Origin: Porphyromonadaceae bacterium UBA4262 | GTDB lineage: Bacteria > Bacteroidota > Bacteroidia > Bacteroidales > Muribaculaceae | Reading direction: 5' to 3' | DNA: 64,000 bases | Assembly (NCBI GenBank): GCA_002396085.1 | Contig: DGWI01000018.1 | Location: 1 to 64,000 of the forward strand | Shown here: piece after piece, positions 33,544 through 42,196 of the stretch | Position numbering within the stretch: the stretch's first letter is position 1 | How the letters are laid out: each line of letters opens with the position of its first letter | Notes under the pieces: generated by a model | What the model was told of the DNA's origin: nothing | Seen by the model: the letters and a program-made list of their open reading frames with translations, nothing else | Database searches by the model: none | Position numbers and translations under genes: made by a program

Positions 33544-35451
33544 TCAATACGAGAAGTTGCAGTAGGTGGTGGCGTTGGGACGCACATAGACCTCACGGAC
33601 AACCTCGGGATGATCCTCCTGGTCGGCATCACAAATCACGCGGTAACGCCCAGGCTTCACGTCACGGAACAGGTAGAAGCCATTGTCCATGCCATCGGTG
33701 CGAGCACTGACCAGCCGTTCGCCTGTCATATCCTCCAGATAGAGGGTGACGTCGTTGCGAGCCTGCCAGTTGTCAAGGCCGAACTTGTAGCCGTCGTATG
33801 GCGAGTCGGTCGACAAGTCGATGACGCGACCCGCCACCACACCGGTGGCGCAAGTGCCCTTGCGACCGAAGTACTCATCGATAGCCAGACTGAAATTCCA
33901 GCCCTCAAGCCAGCAGAAATCATCGTTGTTGAGGCGGCGGCGCTCGGCCAGGTAGTCGTGGAACGAGCCCTCGCTGAGCATGCCCGGCAACTTGTTGTAG
34001 CGCAGCACACCCAAGCCCGTCTTGTATCCCCAGTCGGGATAGAAGGTCCAGTCACCATAGATGCGCGACGGATGGGTCCACACAGTGGTGTGGTTGCCCT
34101 CCAGGTGTCGCATGATGCAGCGTGCTATCGAGTCGCTGCCCTCGACACAGGGCTGACCGTTCCAGCCGCGATGCAGCGCCAGCGGGAAGTTGAGTTTGCG
34201 CTCAATGCCGGTGGCGTTGCTATGGATGGCCAGAAACATGTCGGCACCGCTGTGATTGGACAATGCCGAAATCTCGAACAAGTCCAGATCGTCCTCGGTC
34301 TTGTTTTCATAGCGCGAGATACCCACCTCGTAGCCCTTGCTTTCCAGAATCTGTTTGAGCGACAGCCCCTTCTTGAAGTTGGAGTCCGACTCATAGTAAG
34401 CCGTTTCCTCGCCAGTGGCATGGCAATAGTAGGGCGTGGGACGGTCGTTGCTGTCGTGGCCACCGTGGCCTGGATTGATGAACACGCGCACGGCATCGCC
34501 GGCCTTCTGTCCAGGCTGTTTCTTTTCAAACTTCGGTACCTGAGCCGCATAGGATATCAACGTAAGATCTGTCTTTGACCATTGCAGAGTGGCTTCTTTG
34601 ACCATACCGCCATCGGCCACATAGACGAGTTTGTTGCCCGCCACCATGGGCTGCACGGCATGCTCCTCGGGGTCGGTCAGTCGCTGCACCTCGCCACCCA
34701 CTGTGGTGACATAGAGGAAGGTTCCCTTGTCCTTCTGGGCGCCAAAGTTGGTGTTGGTCATGGCGATGATGAGATCGTAATCGAGCCACACGGGCATGGA
34801 TGCCGAGGGCAGACGATGCTTCACCTCGCCCTGTAGGTCGCAGATGTATAGCCCCTTGCCCGCAGCCTCAAACATCATCTCCACATTTGATACCGATGCC
34901 CACAAGTAGCCGGCACATTCGCCTGCCGGCGAAGTGACGCTCACGCCCTTGCCGTCGGAGAGATACAGCTTGCTGCCACGCGTATAGGCATACAGGCCGA
35001 TGTCGTCGGTCGAGACATAACTGGCATGCTCGCCCTCGATGGCGACCCCCTTAGCAGTAGCGATGACCTGAACGGCACCATGCTGGGGCTTAAGCAACTG
35101 TCGAGACTGCCCTGTAGCAGGGTCATAGACATGCGCGGCGCGATAGACCCGGTTGCCCTTGCCCAACTGCTGCGTCACATAGTAAATCTTGCCGTCGGGG
35201 CCGAAACGCGCATCAAAGCCCGGCAGCCCCTGGTCGGCAATGGTGCGCACCTCACCTGTGGTGAGGTCTTTGAGCGAGAGCACCGATGCCTCGGTGTTGC
35301 TGTAGAGCAACTGCGTGCCATCGGCGTTGAGTTGCGGAAAGTAGGCACACGAGTCGACCAGCACACGAGTGCCGGTCACGGTCACTAACTGCGCTGCAGC
35401 GGTCATCGCACCGGCTGCCAGCGCCAATATCACGAATAATGTCTTTTTCAT
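33544..35451 (-). CDS. N-acetylmuramoyl-L-alanine amidase with N-terminal beta-propeller
   Basis: 635 residues from ATG 35451 (MKKTLFVILALAAGAMTAAA). Three parts. About 25-310: TolB/WD40-like propeller repeats (YFPQLNADGTQLLYSN, GFDARFGPDGKIYYVTQQ, LTDPEEHAVQPMVAGNKLVY). About 330-545: an Amidase_3 domain (VFINPGHGGHDSNDRPTP; FLAIHSNAT; LSEGSFHDYLAERRRL with the Glu), which cleaves the bond between muramic acid and L-Ala with zinc. About 550-635: a carboxypeptidase-regulatory-like beta domain (GVVAGRVIDL, FYLFRDVKPGRYRVICDA). Periplasmic or surface. The propeller may dock peptidoglycan or a regulator; that is inference. Confidence 0.83.
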   Translation of the reverse strand: MKKTLFVILALAAGAMTAAAQLVTVTGTRVLVDSCAYFPQLNADGTQLLYSNTEASVLSLKDLTTGEVRTIADQGLPGFDARFGPDGKIYYVTQQLGKGNRVYRAAHVYDPATGQSRQLLKPQHGAVQVIATAKGVAIEGEHASYVSTDDIGLYAYTRGSKLYLSDGKGVSVTSPAGECAGYLWASVSNVEMMFEAAGKGLYICDLQGEVKHRLPSASMPVWLDYDLIIAMTNTNFGAQKDKGTFLYVTTVGGEVQRLTDPEEHAVQPMVAGNKLVYVADGGMVKEATLQWSKTDLTLISYAAQVPKFEKKQPGQKAGDAVRVFINPGHGGHDSNDRPTPYYCHATGEETAYYESDSNFKKGLSLKQILESKGYEVGISRYENKTEDDLDLFEISALSNHSGADMFLAIHSNATGIERKLNFPLALHRGWNGQPCVEGSDSIARCIMRHLEGNHTTVWTHPSRIYGDWTFYPDWGYKTGLGVLRYNKLPGMLSEGSFHDYLAERRRLNNDDFCWLEGWNFSLAIDEYFGRKGTCATGVVAGRVIDLSTDSPYDGYKFGLDNWQARNDVTLYLEDMTGERLVSARTDGMDNGFYLFRDVKPGRYRVICDADQEDHPEVVREVYVRPNATTYCNFSY

Positions 35452-35482
35452 TTCCCTATCTTTATCTAGAATTGCTGTTTTT

Positions 35483-35522
35483 ATCACGAATGATCGAATT
35501 ATCGAACCATCGAATTATCGAT
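35483..35522. repeat. Octamer array upstream of the amidase gene
   Basis: Units TGATCGAA, TTATCGAA, CCATCGAA, TTATCGAT at an 8-bp period, preceded by ATCACGAA. The nearest end lies 31 nt upstream of the amidase ATG. Confidence 0.65.
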
Positions 35523-35589
35523 TCCGTTCTGCCGGATTTGCATTCCAGCAGTGCCCGCGACCTGACGGGAGATCCTCAATTCAAAAGCA

Positions 35590-36615
35590 TCACTCCTGGG
35601 ACTGCCATTTGTCGAGCATTCGACCCATGCGGGTGCGCATGGCGGCACTGGGCAGTTTCTTGAGTTCGTTGCGAATCATGCCCACGTCGATCAAGCCACT
35701 GTGGGCACAGTTGGCAAACACCTTCTCCAAGTTGTTGTCGCGATGACGAGCCATCCACAGGATGACCTGCACCGTGTTGGTCATTATCATGTCGGTCGCG
35801 GCATGATACAACTCATAGTGAGCATGGCTATATTCGTCTCTGGCCATGTCCTTGACCACATCGGGTCGCACTGCCATCTGGTTGAGGCGGTCGATGCGCT
35901 CATACTGGCTGACGGGATAGTAGTGCAGGTCGCGGATGTCCTCAAAGCGGTGACTATCCTCGATGTAAGTTCCACTATGGGTAGACTCAATGTCCAGCAG
36001 ATGCAACTGCCCCAGCGAGTTGATGGCATAGCGCACAGTCTTGTCGACACGGCCCAGCACATCCTTATCGGTCCACTCACTCAGTCTGATGGGCACCACT
36101 TGCTGTGCCTCGCGCACGACAATGACACTGTCATTGGGCAGTTCAAGCGAGCGTGTGGTGTAGACCGACATGTCGCTAGCCGGGTCATCGTCGATGTTAT
36201 ATGCGGTGCCGTCGCGGCCATACCCCAGGTCCACAAAGTCGACCAACTGGCCAAGTGAGTTGTAACTGGCCAGTTCCAGGTTGCCACCGTCGCCATACTC
36301 AACCGAGTAGAGAACCAGTATGCGGCCATCACCATAGTCGCGCACCCCGGCGATGCTGTAGGCGCCCTCCATGCCATCGTCGGTCACTTCGAAATAGTAG
36401 GAGAAATGACGCACATTATCGAGCAGTTTGCCCATCTTGACATCCATGCGATAATAGCTGATGTCATCCTGACTCAAGTCCACATGATCGGGCAGACGAT
36501 AGAGTTGCGTCACATCCACGCCCGCACGGCTCAAGAAGCCAAGCGCAGAACCCGGTGTCGCAGCACTGGCAGCCAGCACCGCAACCATCATTGCTATTGC
36601 CAACAGATGTTTCAT
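35590..36615 (-). CDS. Secreted protein, function unknown
   Basis: 341 residues with a signal peptide to AASAATP. A beta-rich middle (FSYYFEVTDDGMEGAYSIAG, GDGRILVLYSVEYGDGGNLE, YNSLGQLVDFVDLGYGRDGT) resembles calcium-loop or propeller-type strands. A mostly helical C-terminal part follows (RDEYSHAHYELYHAATDMIM ... RTRMGRMLDKWQSQE). No catalytic motif is recognised. It has its own promoter with both boxes and lies 138 bp upstream of the amidase start on the same strand. Confidence 0.7.
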   Translation of the reverse strand: MKHLLAIAMMVAVLAASAATPGSALGFLSRAGVDVTQLYRLPDHVDLSQDDISYYRMDVKMGKLLDNVRHFSYYFEVTDDGMEGAYSIAGVRDYGDGRILVLYSVEYGDGGNLELASYNSLGQLVDFVDLGYGRDGTAYNIDDDPASDMSVYTTRSLELPNDSVIVVREAQQVVPIRLSEWTDKDVLGRVDKTVRYAINSLGQLHLLDIESTHSGTYIEDSHRFEDIRDLHYYPVSQYERIDRLNQMAVRPDVVKDMARDEYSHAHYELYHAATDMIMTNTVQVILWMARHRDNNLEKVFANCAHSGLIDVGMIRNELKKLPSAAMRTRMGRMLDKWQSQE

Positions 36616-36701
36616 AACTTATTAAGTAACAATCAATTTTATACGACCAACAATTAATACCATTCCCCCATTCCTTGACACGGAGGAATGCACTGAATCA
36701 A

Positions 36702-36733
36702 CAAAATTACGACATCTTGATGGAACTACCAAA
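36702..36733 (-). promoter_or_regulatory. Bacteroidetes promoter of the 341-residue secreted protein
   Basis: On the minus strand TTTG (36730-36733) and TAATTTTG (36702-36709) are exactly 20 nt apart, with an about 80-nt AT-rich leader to the ATG at 36615. 36734-36890 is AT-rich with nothing else recognised. Confidence 0.8.
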
Positions 36734-36890
36734 TTTTCGGCAAAAAAACAATTATCGTGATTAGAATTATCATGTTTATAACAATAATCATGTTAATGAT
36801 AATTGCGTTTGCAACAACCCGTTCTGCTGGATTTGCAACCACGAAGTGCCCGCAGCCTTAGACATAAGAACACAAGAACTGAAGTACTAG

Positions 36891-37326
36891 TGACCATGCA
36901 GGTCTTTTAGACATAAGAACAAGAGTACAAAATCCTAGTAATTCGTAGTTTGATATCAAGAACAGAAGATTATCTCCACGAATTACCATGAATTTAAAGA
37001 AATTATTTGTTCGTCAGAGTTCGTTTGAGTTTGTTGTTTAATCTATCGTGAGTTCGATGAATATAAAGTGCTGTGAGCCAGCCCCTCCCCTAAGTTAGGG
37101 GAGGTGGATTCCTCCTCTGCCCGAGAGGAGGTGGCGCGTAGCGCCGGAGGAGAGGGAGTGCGCCGGAGGAGTGTGTGATTACTGCCAGGCTGCTTGGCAC
37201 ACGCCCCCGCCCTTCGGGCACCCCCTCTAACTTAGAGGGGGACTTGCTAACGCATTGATTTCCAGACATAATTTTCATCGAACTCACGTTAATCTAGAGC
37301 CTGGAGCGTTAGCGTGATTCGTGGTT
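36891..37326. repeat. 436-bp direct repeat, copy 1, with hairpin core
   Basis: Nearly identical to 41461-41896 at a constant offset of 4570 bp with no gaps and few mismatches. Inside, CGTGAGTTCGATGAA (37048-37062) and its inverse (37274-37290) act as terminal repeats. Between them lie perfect palindromes at 37084-37104 (CCTCCCCTAAGTTAGGGGAGG, 10-bp arms), 37111-37131 and 37221-37241. The small frame inside is not considered a gene. 37327-37470 holds AT-rich sequence only. Confidence 0.88.
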
Positions 37327-37470
37327 ACAAGCCAGGTGCAAATCTGACCGAAAGGGTAAAAAAAGGGAGGTGGCATAACCTCACGGTCGGACCACCTCAA
37401 AATGATTAAAACTATTACTATTACAAATATTAAAAAACTATTACTATATTCAAAACTTATGAGCAACCTG

Positions 37471-40400
37471 TTATCTCACCACCTTGGTGGTCGATGTCGT
37501 GCCATCGGTGTAGCGCGTCACCACGATGTTCACACCCTGCCACGGAGTCACCGAAGGCAGACCCATCGTGTTGTAGTACATCACACCACTCACCTCGCGG
37601 TTGGCATCGATGCTGGTTACGCCGGTGATGATGCCATTTGTTTTTGCCATAACCGTATAATCAGCCTTACCCTCGGCAATGTAATACTTGCCGTCAAGAG
37701 ATTTGAGTGTAGCGGCTCTGCGCGGTGCATTATTGGGTTGCGATTCTTTCTCCTTTGTGAAATATGCACGAACGATGAACGAGACCTTCATCTTCTCCAA
37801 TGTACCAACATCTTGTTGCGTATCACCAGTTGCAGTCACAAGACGCTGTGCACCGAAGGTGGCACGCTTCTCGTTGCGGATGGCATCTTCTTGAATTCCA
37901 TGATTGTCACCTGACGTCCAATCTCCTTGTTCAGGCTCGAACACTGGACCAATCTTTGTCGAGCGGTCGCCAAGCAGATAGTCCTGATGAGTTTTAAAGA
38001 AATCAATACTCATCAAGTTGCCCTCGGTATCATTTTCATACATCTGGTCACCAAATGTGATATCCTCATACAAATACCAGTCGCCAAGATACGATTCGTC
38101 AAGTCCTTCACCAGCCTTCTCGAAGGTCTCAGTTCTCGGTGCACGAGTGATCAAGCATTCACCCAAAATGTTATCCAGCGGCTTAGTGTCAGCCTCCCTA
38201 GCAAAACCCTCAACCTTGCGCCATGCACGCAACTTGTAGAGTTGATAGCCATCAGGAATGTCCAAGTTATCTATATTGAGTAGGAAATTGTAGTAAGAAT
38301 ACCAAATTCCCTTCTCATTCTGCCACTTGTAGTTACTCATCATTGCATGTTCAGGGTCAGTTTCGTTGGGAACCATGACACTGACATTCAACTTGCCGAT
38401 AGCAATCGGGTTGATGGGTGCGCCATAGGTGTTGCGAGCCTGCTCACGATATTTACTCTCGGGAACAAATGTTTCCACTACGGGTACATAATCAAACACG
38501 CCTACAGCATCATTAGTTTCCTTGAACTGCGCCATCTTCTTGCGACCAGTTTCAATGGGTAGTGTTGCATCGGCAGGAGTTGCAGGGCTGCTGATTGTAT
38601 AGTAGGTTGTGCTATTAGTAGCAGTTGCAACAGGTGTATTCAACTTGCGCTCAGCCATGGGTTCATTCCAGCGCTGCACGCGATACTGATAGAGGTCAAC
38701 ATCAGAAGCCTGTTGAACCAGAACCTCGTATTTGACGGGCATACTAGGTTCATCGGCAAACTCAACGTCATCATCCACTTCGACTTTCTCGTAGGTACCA
38801 TAAGAGTTCATTTGTGTCTTATAGACCAAAATGTCTTTCTCGTTGCTATAAACCAGGGTGCCTTCCTCGAAGCCATCGAAACCGACCGCCGACTTAAACG
38901 ACACCTGATAGTAATATGCGCCTAAATGTTCTCCTTCATTGTTGGGAGTGACGCTAAAGTTATCGCGAATAACAAAATTTGAGAAGTCTATTTCACCCAC
39001 CTGGATGGTGTTACCTGTTCCGTCGGGTTTAACATCAGTAGCAATGGGGCATGTAATGGTCCCATCAGTCACTTTATATCCATGATTGTCCTGATTCTCC
39101 ATTGTTACCACGAACTCAACATTATTATTGTAGATACGATTCACTCGTGCACGCGCTACCACATCACCAGTTTCAGCCCCCTTTGCACTTTTGCGGTAGA
39201 GAGTGAACACCGTCCCGTCAGTTCCATCGCTAAGGAATGTGCGGTTAACGCTTGTTCCTAAGCCGTTGTGCATCGGGATGACATTTGAATAGTAGTTCTT
39301 GTGAGTAGCAGGATCATAATTGCTTTGAGCCACGGCACCGATACCAAGACGCAAACGCTCTTGCTTGTCAGTGCCTGGAATCAGGCATGTTGCATGATTG
39401 GAGAACTGCAAATCCAAGAAACTTGGTTCCTCTTCTGTGCCCAAATCACTGCATCGTACAACATAGATTACCTCTTGGCCAGATTTCAACATTGGAATAT
39501 AGTCATCGTAGGTGCAGTCATTCAGAATCGAATCAAGATTTTCTGCCGAGTGCTGACCATCTGTAACATCTCCAGTCAGTTTCTTAACGCGTTCGTAAGT
39601 GTAACTTCCATCGTTGCTGTAAATGACACGATAGAGCCATGACACCTGAGTTGCATCATCTTTTGTTACAGCAGCAAAATTATTATCTGTCCAGTCCAGA
39701 TGAATCTTGTAGACATCTTTTCCATCAACTTGCTCTGGTGTAGCAACAAGATGAATTGCATATTTCAGCACATCTGGGTGATATGTCGTGTGGTAATTGA
39801 CATAAAAATTGTCACTTGTGGGGTTTCTCTTGTTATGATTAAGTAGCCGTTTGTCTGGAATAAAAAACATGAGGTCATTTACAGTTTGAGGTTCGGTTAT
39901 GTTTTTGCCAACCATTTGAAAGTAATGACCTGTTTCATTTGCAGTTAATACAGACAAACAATCATGCTGAACAGGTAATGACACCCCTGAATTAATTTTT
40001 TGCAACAAATCCTCCATCAATACACCATCTTGACTGGTTGTGGGGCTATATTGCTCAAACATGTGGTAAAAAGGTGCCATTTCACTATCATAACTTTTAT
40101 CACCTTTATTATAGGTGCCACCCTCTCTGTCTACATAAGCCTTGGCTGAACCATTGTAATACGGACAATACTTATAATCACGACTGCTAGAAGTGTTATA
40201 CTGATATCTACACTGACCTTTTGACATCATAAAGAAACGGTTGATCTTATCAGAACCCGTATTAATTTTAAACAAGGTGCCCGAGGTATTCTGGCCCTCA
40301 TGTAGACGGATTGAATTGGGAACCACACGAACAGACTTTATGGCAACTCTGAAATATTCTACCAAGTCGCCATAACTGCGAATCTCCTCATAACTGGGTG

Positions 40401-40953
40401 TATATTTATCTGTCACCTCGATAAAGAGCAAAGTATAGCCCTCAACATCGGGACGGAACTCATAACGATTAAACCAGTAAGCAGAGAAATTATAACTCTC
40501 ATAACTCTCCAAAGATTTATCAGTTTGAATGTTCCACCCATAATCCTGAGTTTGTCCTTTGTTATCACACTGACCAACTGCCTGATAATTAACGTAACCA
40601 TAATTATCATTATAAAAACCTGATTGATAGTGCACACCATATCTAGTGTCCCATCCACGATGGATTGTACCAGGCACGGCAGGGTTGACATACACTTCGC
40701 GGATGAGGGCTATTGCATGAGCAATAGCATCATCCTGAGCCTCCTTAGTGAAGCCCTCGTCACCTTGCTGTGGAATTTTCACGACATCATCCAGATGTCC
40801 CGTTTTTGTCGGGTTCGTGTCCGTGATGGGCCAACCATAAGTAATCTCGTGAAGTTGGCTCTTAGTCAACGTCTTAAACGTCTGCGCGTTCACTCCAAGC
40901 CAAGAGATGGAGGCTAATGCAGAGAGCAGAAGTAGTTTAGTTAAATGTCTCAT
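37471..40953 (-). CDS. Large secreted protein with C-terminal sorting-type domain
   Basis: 1160 residues. Signal peptide to GVNAQ; no domain family recognised in the about 1100-residue body. The body is rich in Asn, Asp, Tyr and Thr, with fibronectin-like strands toward the end (YQVSFKSAVGFDGF, YEVLVQQASDVDLYQYRVQR, YQLYKLRAWRKVEGFA). The last about 50 residues (MYYNTMGLPSVTPWQGVNIV, YTDGTTSTTKVVR) match the end of the 399-residue protein at 28.9 kb. Parts of the gene are clearly more AT-rich than the neighbouring nuo and lptD genes, and it is bracketed by the two 436-bp direct repeats. Inference: an acquired or variable surface protein. Confidence 0.78.
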   Translation of the reverse strand: MRHLTKLLLLSALASISWLGVNAQTFKTLTKSQLHEITYGWPITDTNPTKTGHLDDVVKIPQQGDEGFTKEAQDDAIAHAIALIREVYVNPAVPGTIHRGWDTRYGVHYQSGFYNDNYGYVNYQAVGQCDNKGQTQDYGWNIQTDKSLESYESYNFSAYWFNRYEFRPDVEGYTLLFIEVTDKYTPSYEEIRSYGDLVEYFRVAIKSVRVVPNSIRLHEGQNTSGTLFKINTGSDKINRFFMMSKGQCRYQYNTSSSRDYKYCPYYNGSAKAYVDREGGTYNKGDKSYDSEMAPFYHMFEQYSPTTSQDGVLMEDLLQKINSGVSLPVQHDCLSVLTANETGHYFQMVGKNITEPQTVNDLMFFIPDKRLLNHNKRNPTSDNFYVNYHTTYHPDVLKYAIHLVATPEQVDGKDVYKIHLDWTDNNFAAVTKDDATQVSWLYRVIYSNDGSYTYERVKKLTGDVTDGQHSAENLDSILNDCTYDDYIPMLKSGQEVIYVVRCSDLGTEEEPSFLDLQFSNHATCLIPGTDKQERLRLGIGAVAQSNYDPATHKNYYSNVIPMHNGLGTSVNRTFLSDGTDGTVFTLYRKSAKGAETGDVVARARVNRIYNNNVEFVVTMENQDNHGYKVTDGTITCPIATDVKPDGTGNTIQVGEIDFSNFVIRDNFSVTPNNEGEHLGAYYYQVSFKSAVGFDGFEEGTLVYSNEKDILVYKTQMNSYGTYEKVEVDDDVEFADEPSMPVKYEVLVQQASDVDLYQYRVQRWNEPMAERKLNTPVATATNSTTYYTISSPATPADATLPIETGRKKMAQFKETNDAVGVFDYVPVVETFVPESKYREQARNTYGAPINPIAIGKLNVSVMVPNETDPEHAMMSNYKWQNEKGIWYSYYNFLLNIDNLDIPDGYQLYKLRAWRKVEGFAREADTKPLDNILGECLITRAPRTETFEKAGEGLDESYLGDWYLYEDITFGDQMYENDTEGNLMSIDFFKTHQDYLLGDRSTKIGPVFEPEQGDWTSGDNHGIQEDAIRNEKRATFGAQRLVTATGDTQQDVGTLEKMKVSFIVRAYFTKEKESQPNNAPRRAATLKSLDGKYYIAEGKADYTVMAKTNGIITGVTSIDANREVSGVMYYNTMGLPSVTPWQGVNIVVTRYTDGTTSTTKVVR

Positions 40954-41460
40954 TGCTTTGAATAATAATAGAAATTAACACCTGTGTTTAACAACTCACT
41001 TCTTGCTCCCTGAAGTCTAAATACATGCGTTAAATCATTTTCCTCAAGCACATAAAAATAACAGAGCGTGGAGCAATGTCTGCTTATCGCATTAGAGGCA
41101 TCGCCAAACGCCCATCAACAAATAAAACAGTCCACCCCACGCGACACCTATCAACTGTCACCCGCCTGGTTGGTGGGGTGGAGTTTGCACAGGCACGCAC
41201 GGCGCTCTTGACTGCTCATATCCCTGTTGATTGTGAAATTGGCGATTTCCTAATGCAGGATAGAGCAAAAACGCTCGTTATCAATATGTCAGCCGAAAAA
41301 ATGCCCATCGCACAAGGCGATGTACACTTTTCAGATTGCAAAGATAATATGTTTTTTTGACATAGCACAAAAAAAACGAATATTTTTTTTAATTTCCACC
41401 AAAATTTACTTTTTTTCCCTTTTCATGAAAACAACTCGCACTACATGCCTGCTCAGCTGG
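40954..41460. other. Intergenic region upstream of the 1160-residue protein
   Basis: About 500 bp without a convincing gene. It holds a 9-bp inverted repeat TCCACCCCA (41131-41139) and TGGGGTGGA (41174-41182) and a small hairpin near 41310. The 94-codon frame at 41076-41360 has no recognisable protein features. Confidence 0.5.
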
Positions 41461-41896
41461 TGACCATGCAGGTCTTCTAGACATAAGAACAAGAGTACAA
41501 AATTCTAGTAATTCGTAGTTTGATATCAAGAACAGAAGATTATCTCCACGAATTACCATGAATTTAAAGAAATTATTTGTTCGTTTGAGTTTGTTTGAGT
41601 TTGTTGTTTAATCTAACGTGAGTTCGATGAATATAAAGTGCTGTGAGCCAACTCCTCCCCTAAGTTAGGGGAGGTGGATTCCTCCTCTGCCCGAGAGGAG
41701 GTGGCGCGTAGCGCCGGAGGAGAGGGAGTGCGCCGGAGGAGTGTGTTGTTACTGCCAGGCTGCTTGGCACACGCCCCCGCCCTTCGGGCACCCCCTCTAA
41801 CTTAGAGGGGGACTTGCTAACGCATTGATTTCCAGACAAAATTTTCATCGAACTCACGTTAATCTAGAGCCTGGAGCGTTAGCGTGATTCGTGGTT
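41461..41896. repeat. 436-bp direct repeat, copy 2
   Basis: Second copy of the 36891-37326 repeat in the same orientation, with terminal-repeat sequence TAACGTGAGTTCGATGAA near 41613 and its inverse near 41844-41860. The following 41897-42139 is AT-rich with no gene recognised. Confidence 0.88.
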
Positions 41897-42139
41897 TCCG
41901 GGATTACAAATCTAATCGAACGGGGACTTCACAACAAACTGTACAAACTAAAACGCACAATAAAATACCCAACAGTTATGCGGGGCTTTGTGTGATGGTC
42001 ATGGCGCAAATCACCAATTTCAAGTCAACGATTGCATTAGGCTTGTTCATTAAAACTATTACAGGACAAAGATATGATATATTTATGTATCACGCAAACG
42101 CATCATTAAAAACTACCAATTTCAGCCTATGCGAAAAAA

Positions 42140-42175
42140 AATTGCGGCACGGGGGAGAGGCCCTGTGCCGCAATT
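42140..42175 (-). terminator. Terminator of the nuo-atp array
   Basis: A perfect 11-bp stem (AATTGCGGCAC with GTGCCGCAATT) is extended by GGG/CCC pairs. On the minus strand it is followed by a run of eight T. It lies 22 bp after the nuoN stop. Confidence 0.9.
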
Positions 42176-42196
42176 GTGCGAAGCGTATGGTTCGCG

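Noticed and set aside
33271..34578. Long plus-strand frame across the REP element and the amidase gene
   Set aside because: Antisense shadow of the Amidase_3 coding region.
37090..37287. 65-codon frame inside the 436-bp repeat, with a twin at 41660-41857
   Set aside because: It is the translation of palindromic repeat DNA (PPPLGQRRNPPPLT end) and has no protein character; its conservation only reflects the repeat.
41076..41360. 94-codon plus-strand frame upstream of the 1160-residue protein
   Set aside because: No recognisable domain, no signal peptide and no promoter; it reads through a local inverted repeat.
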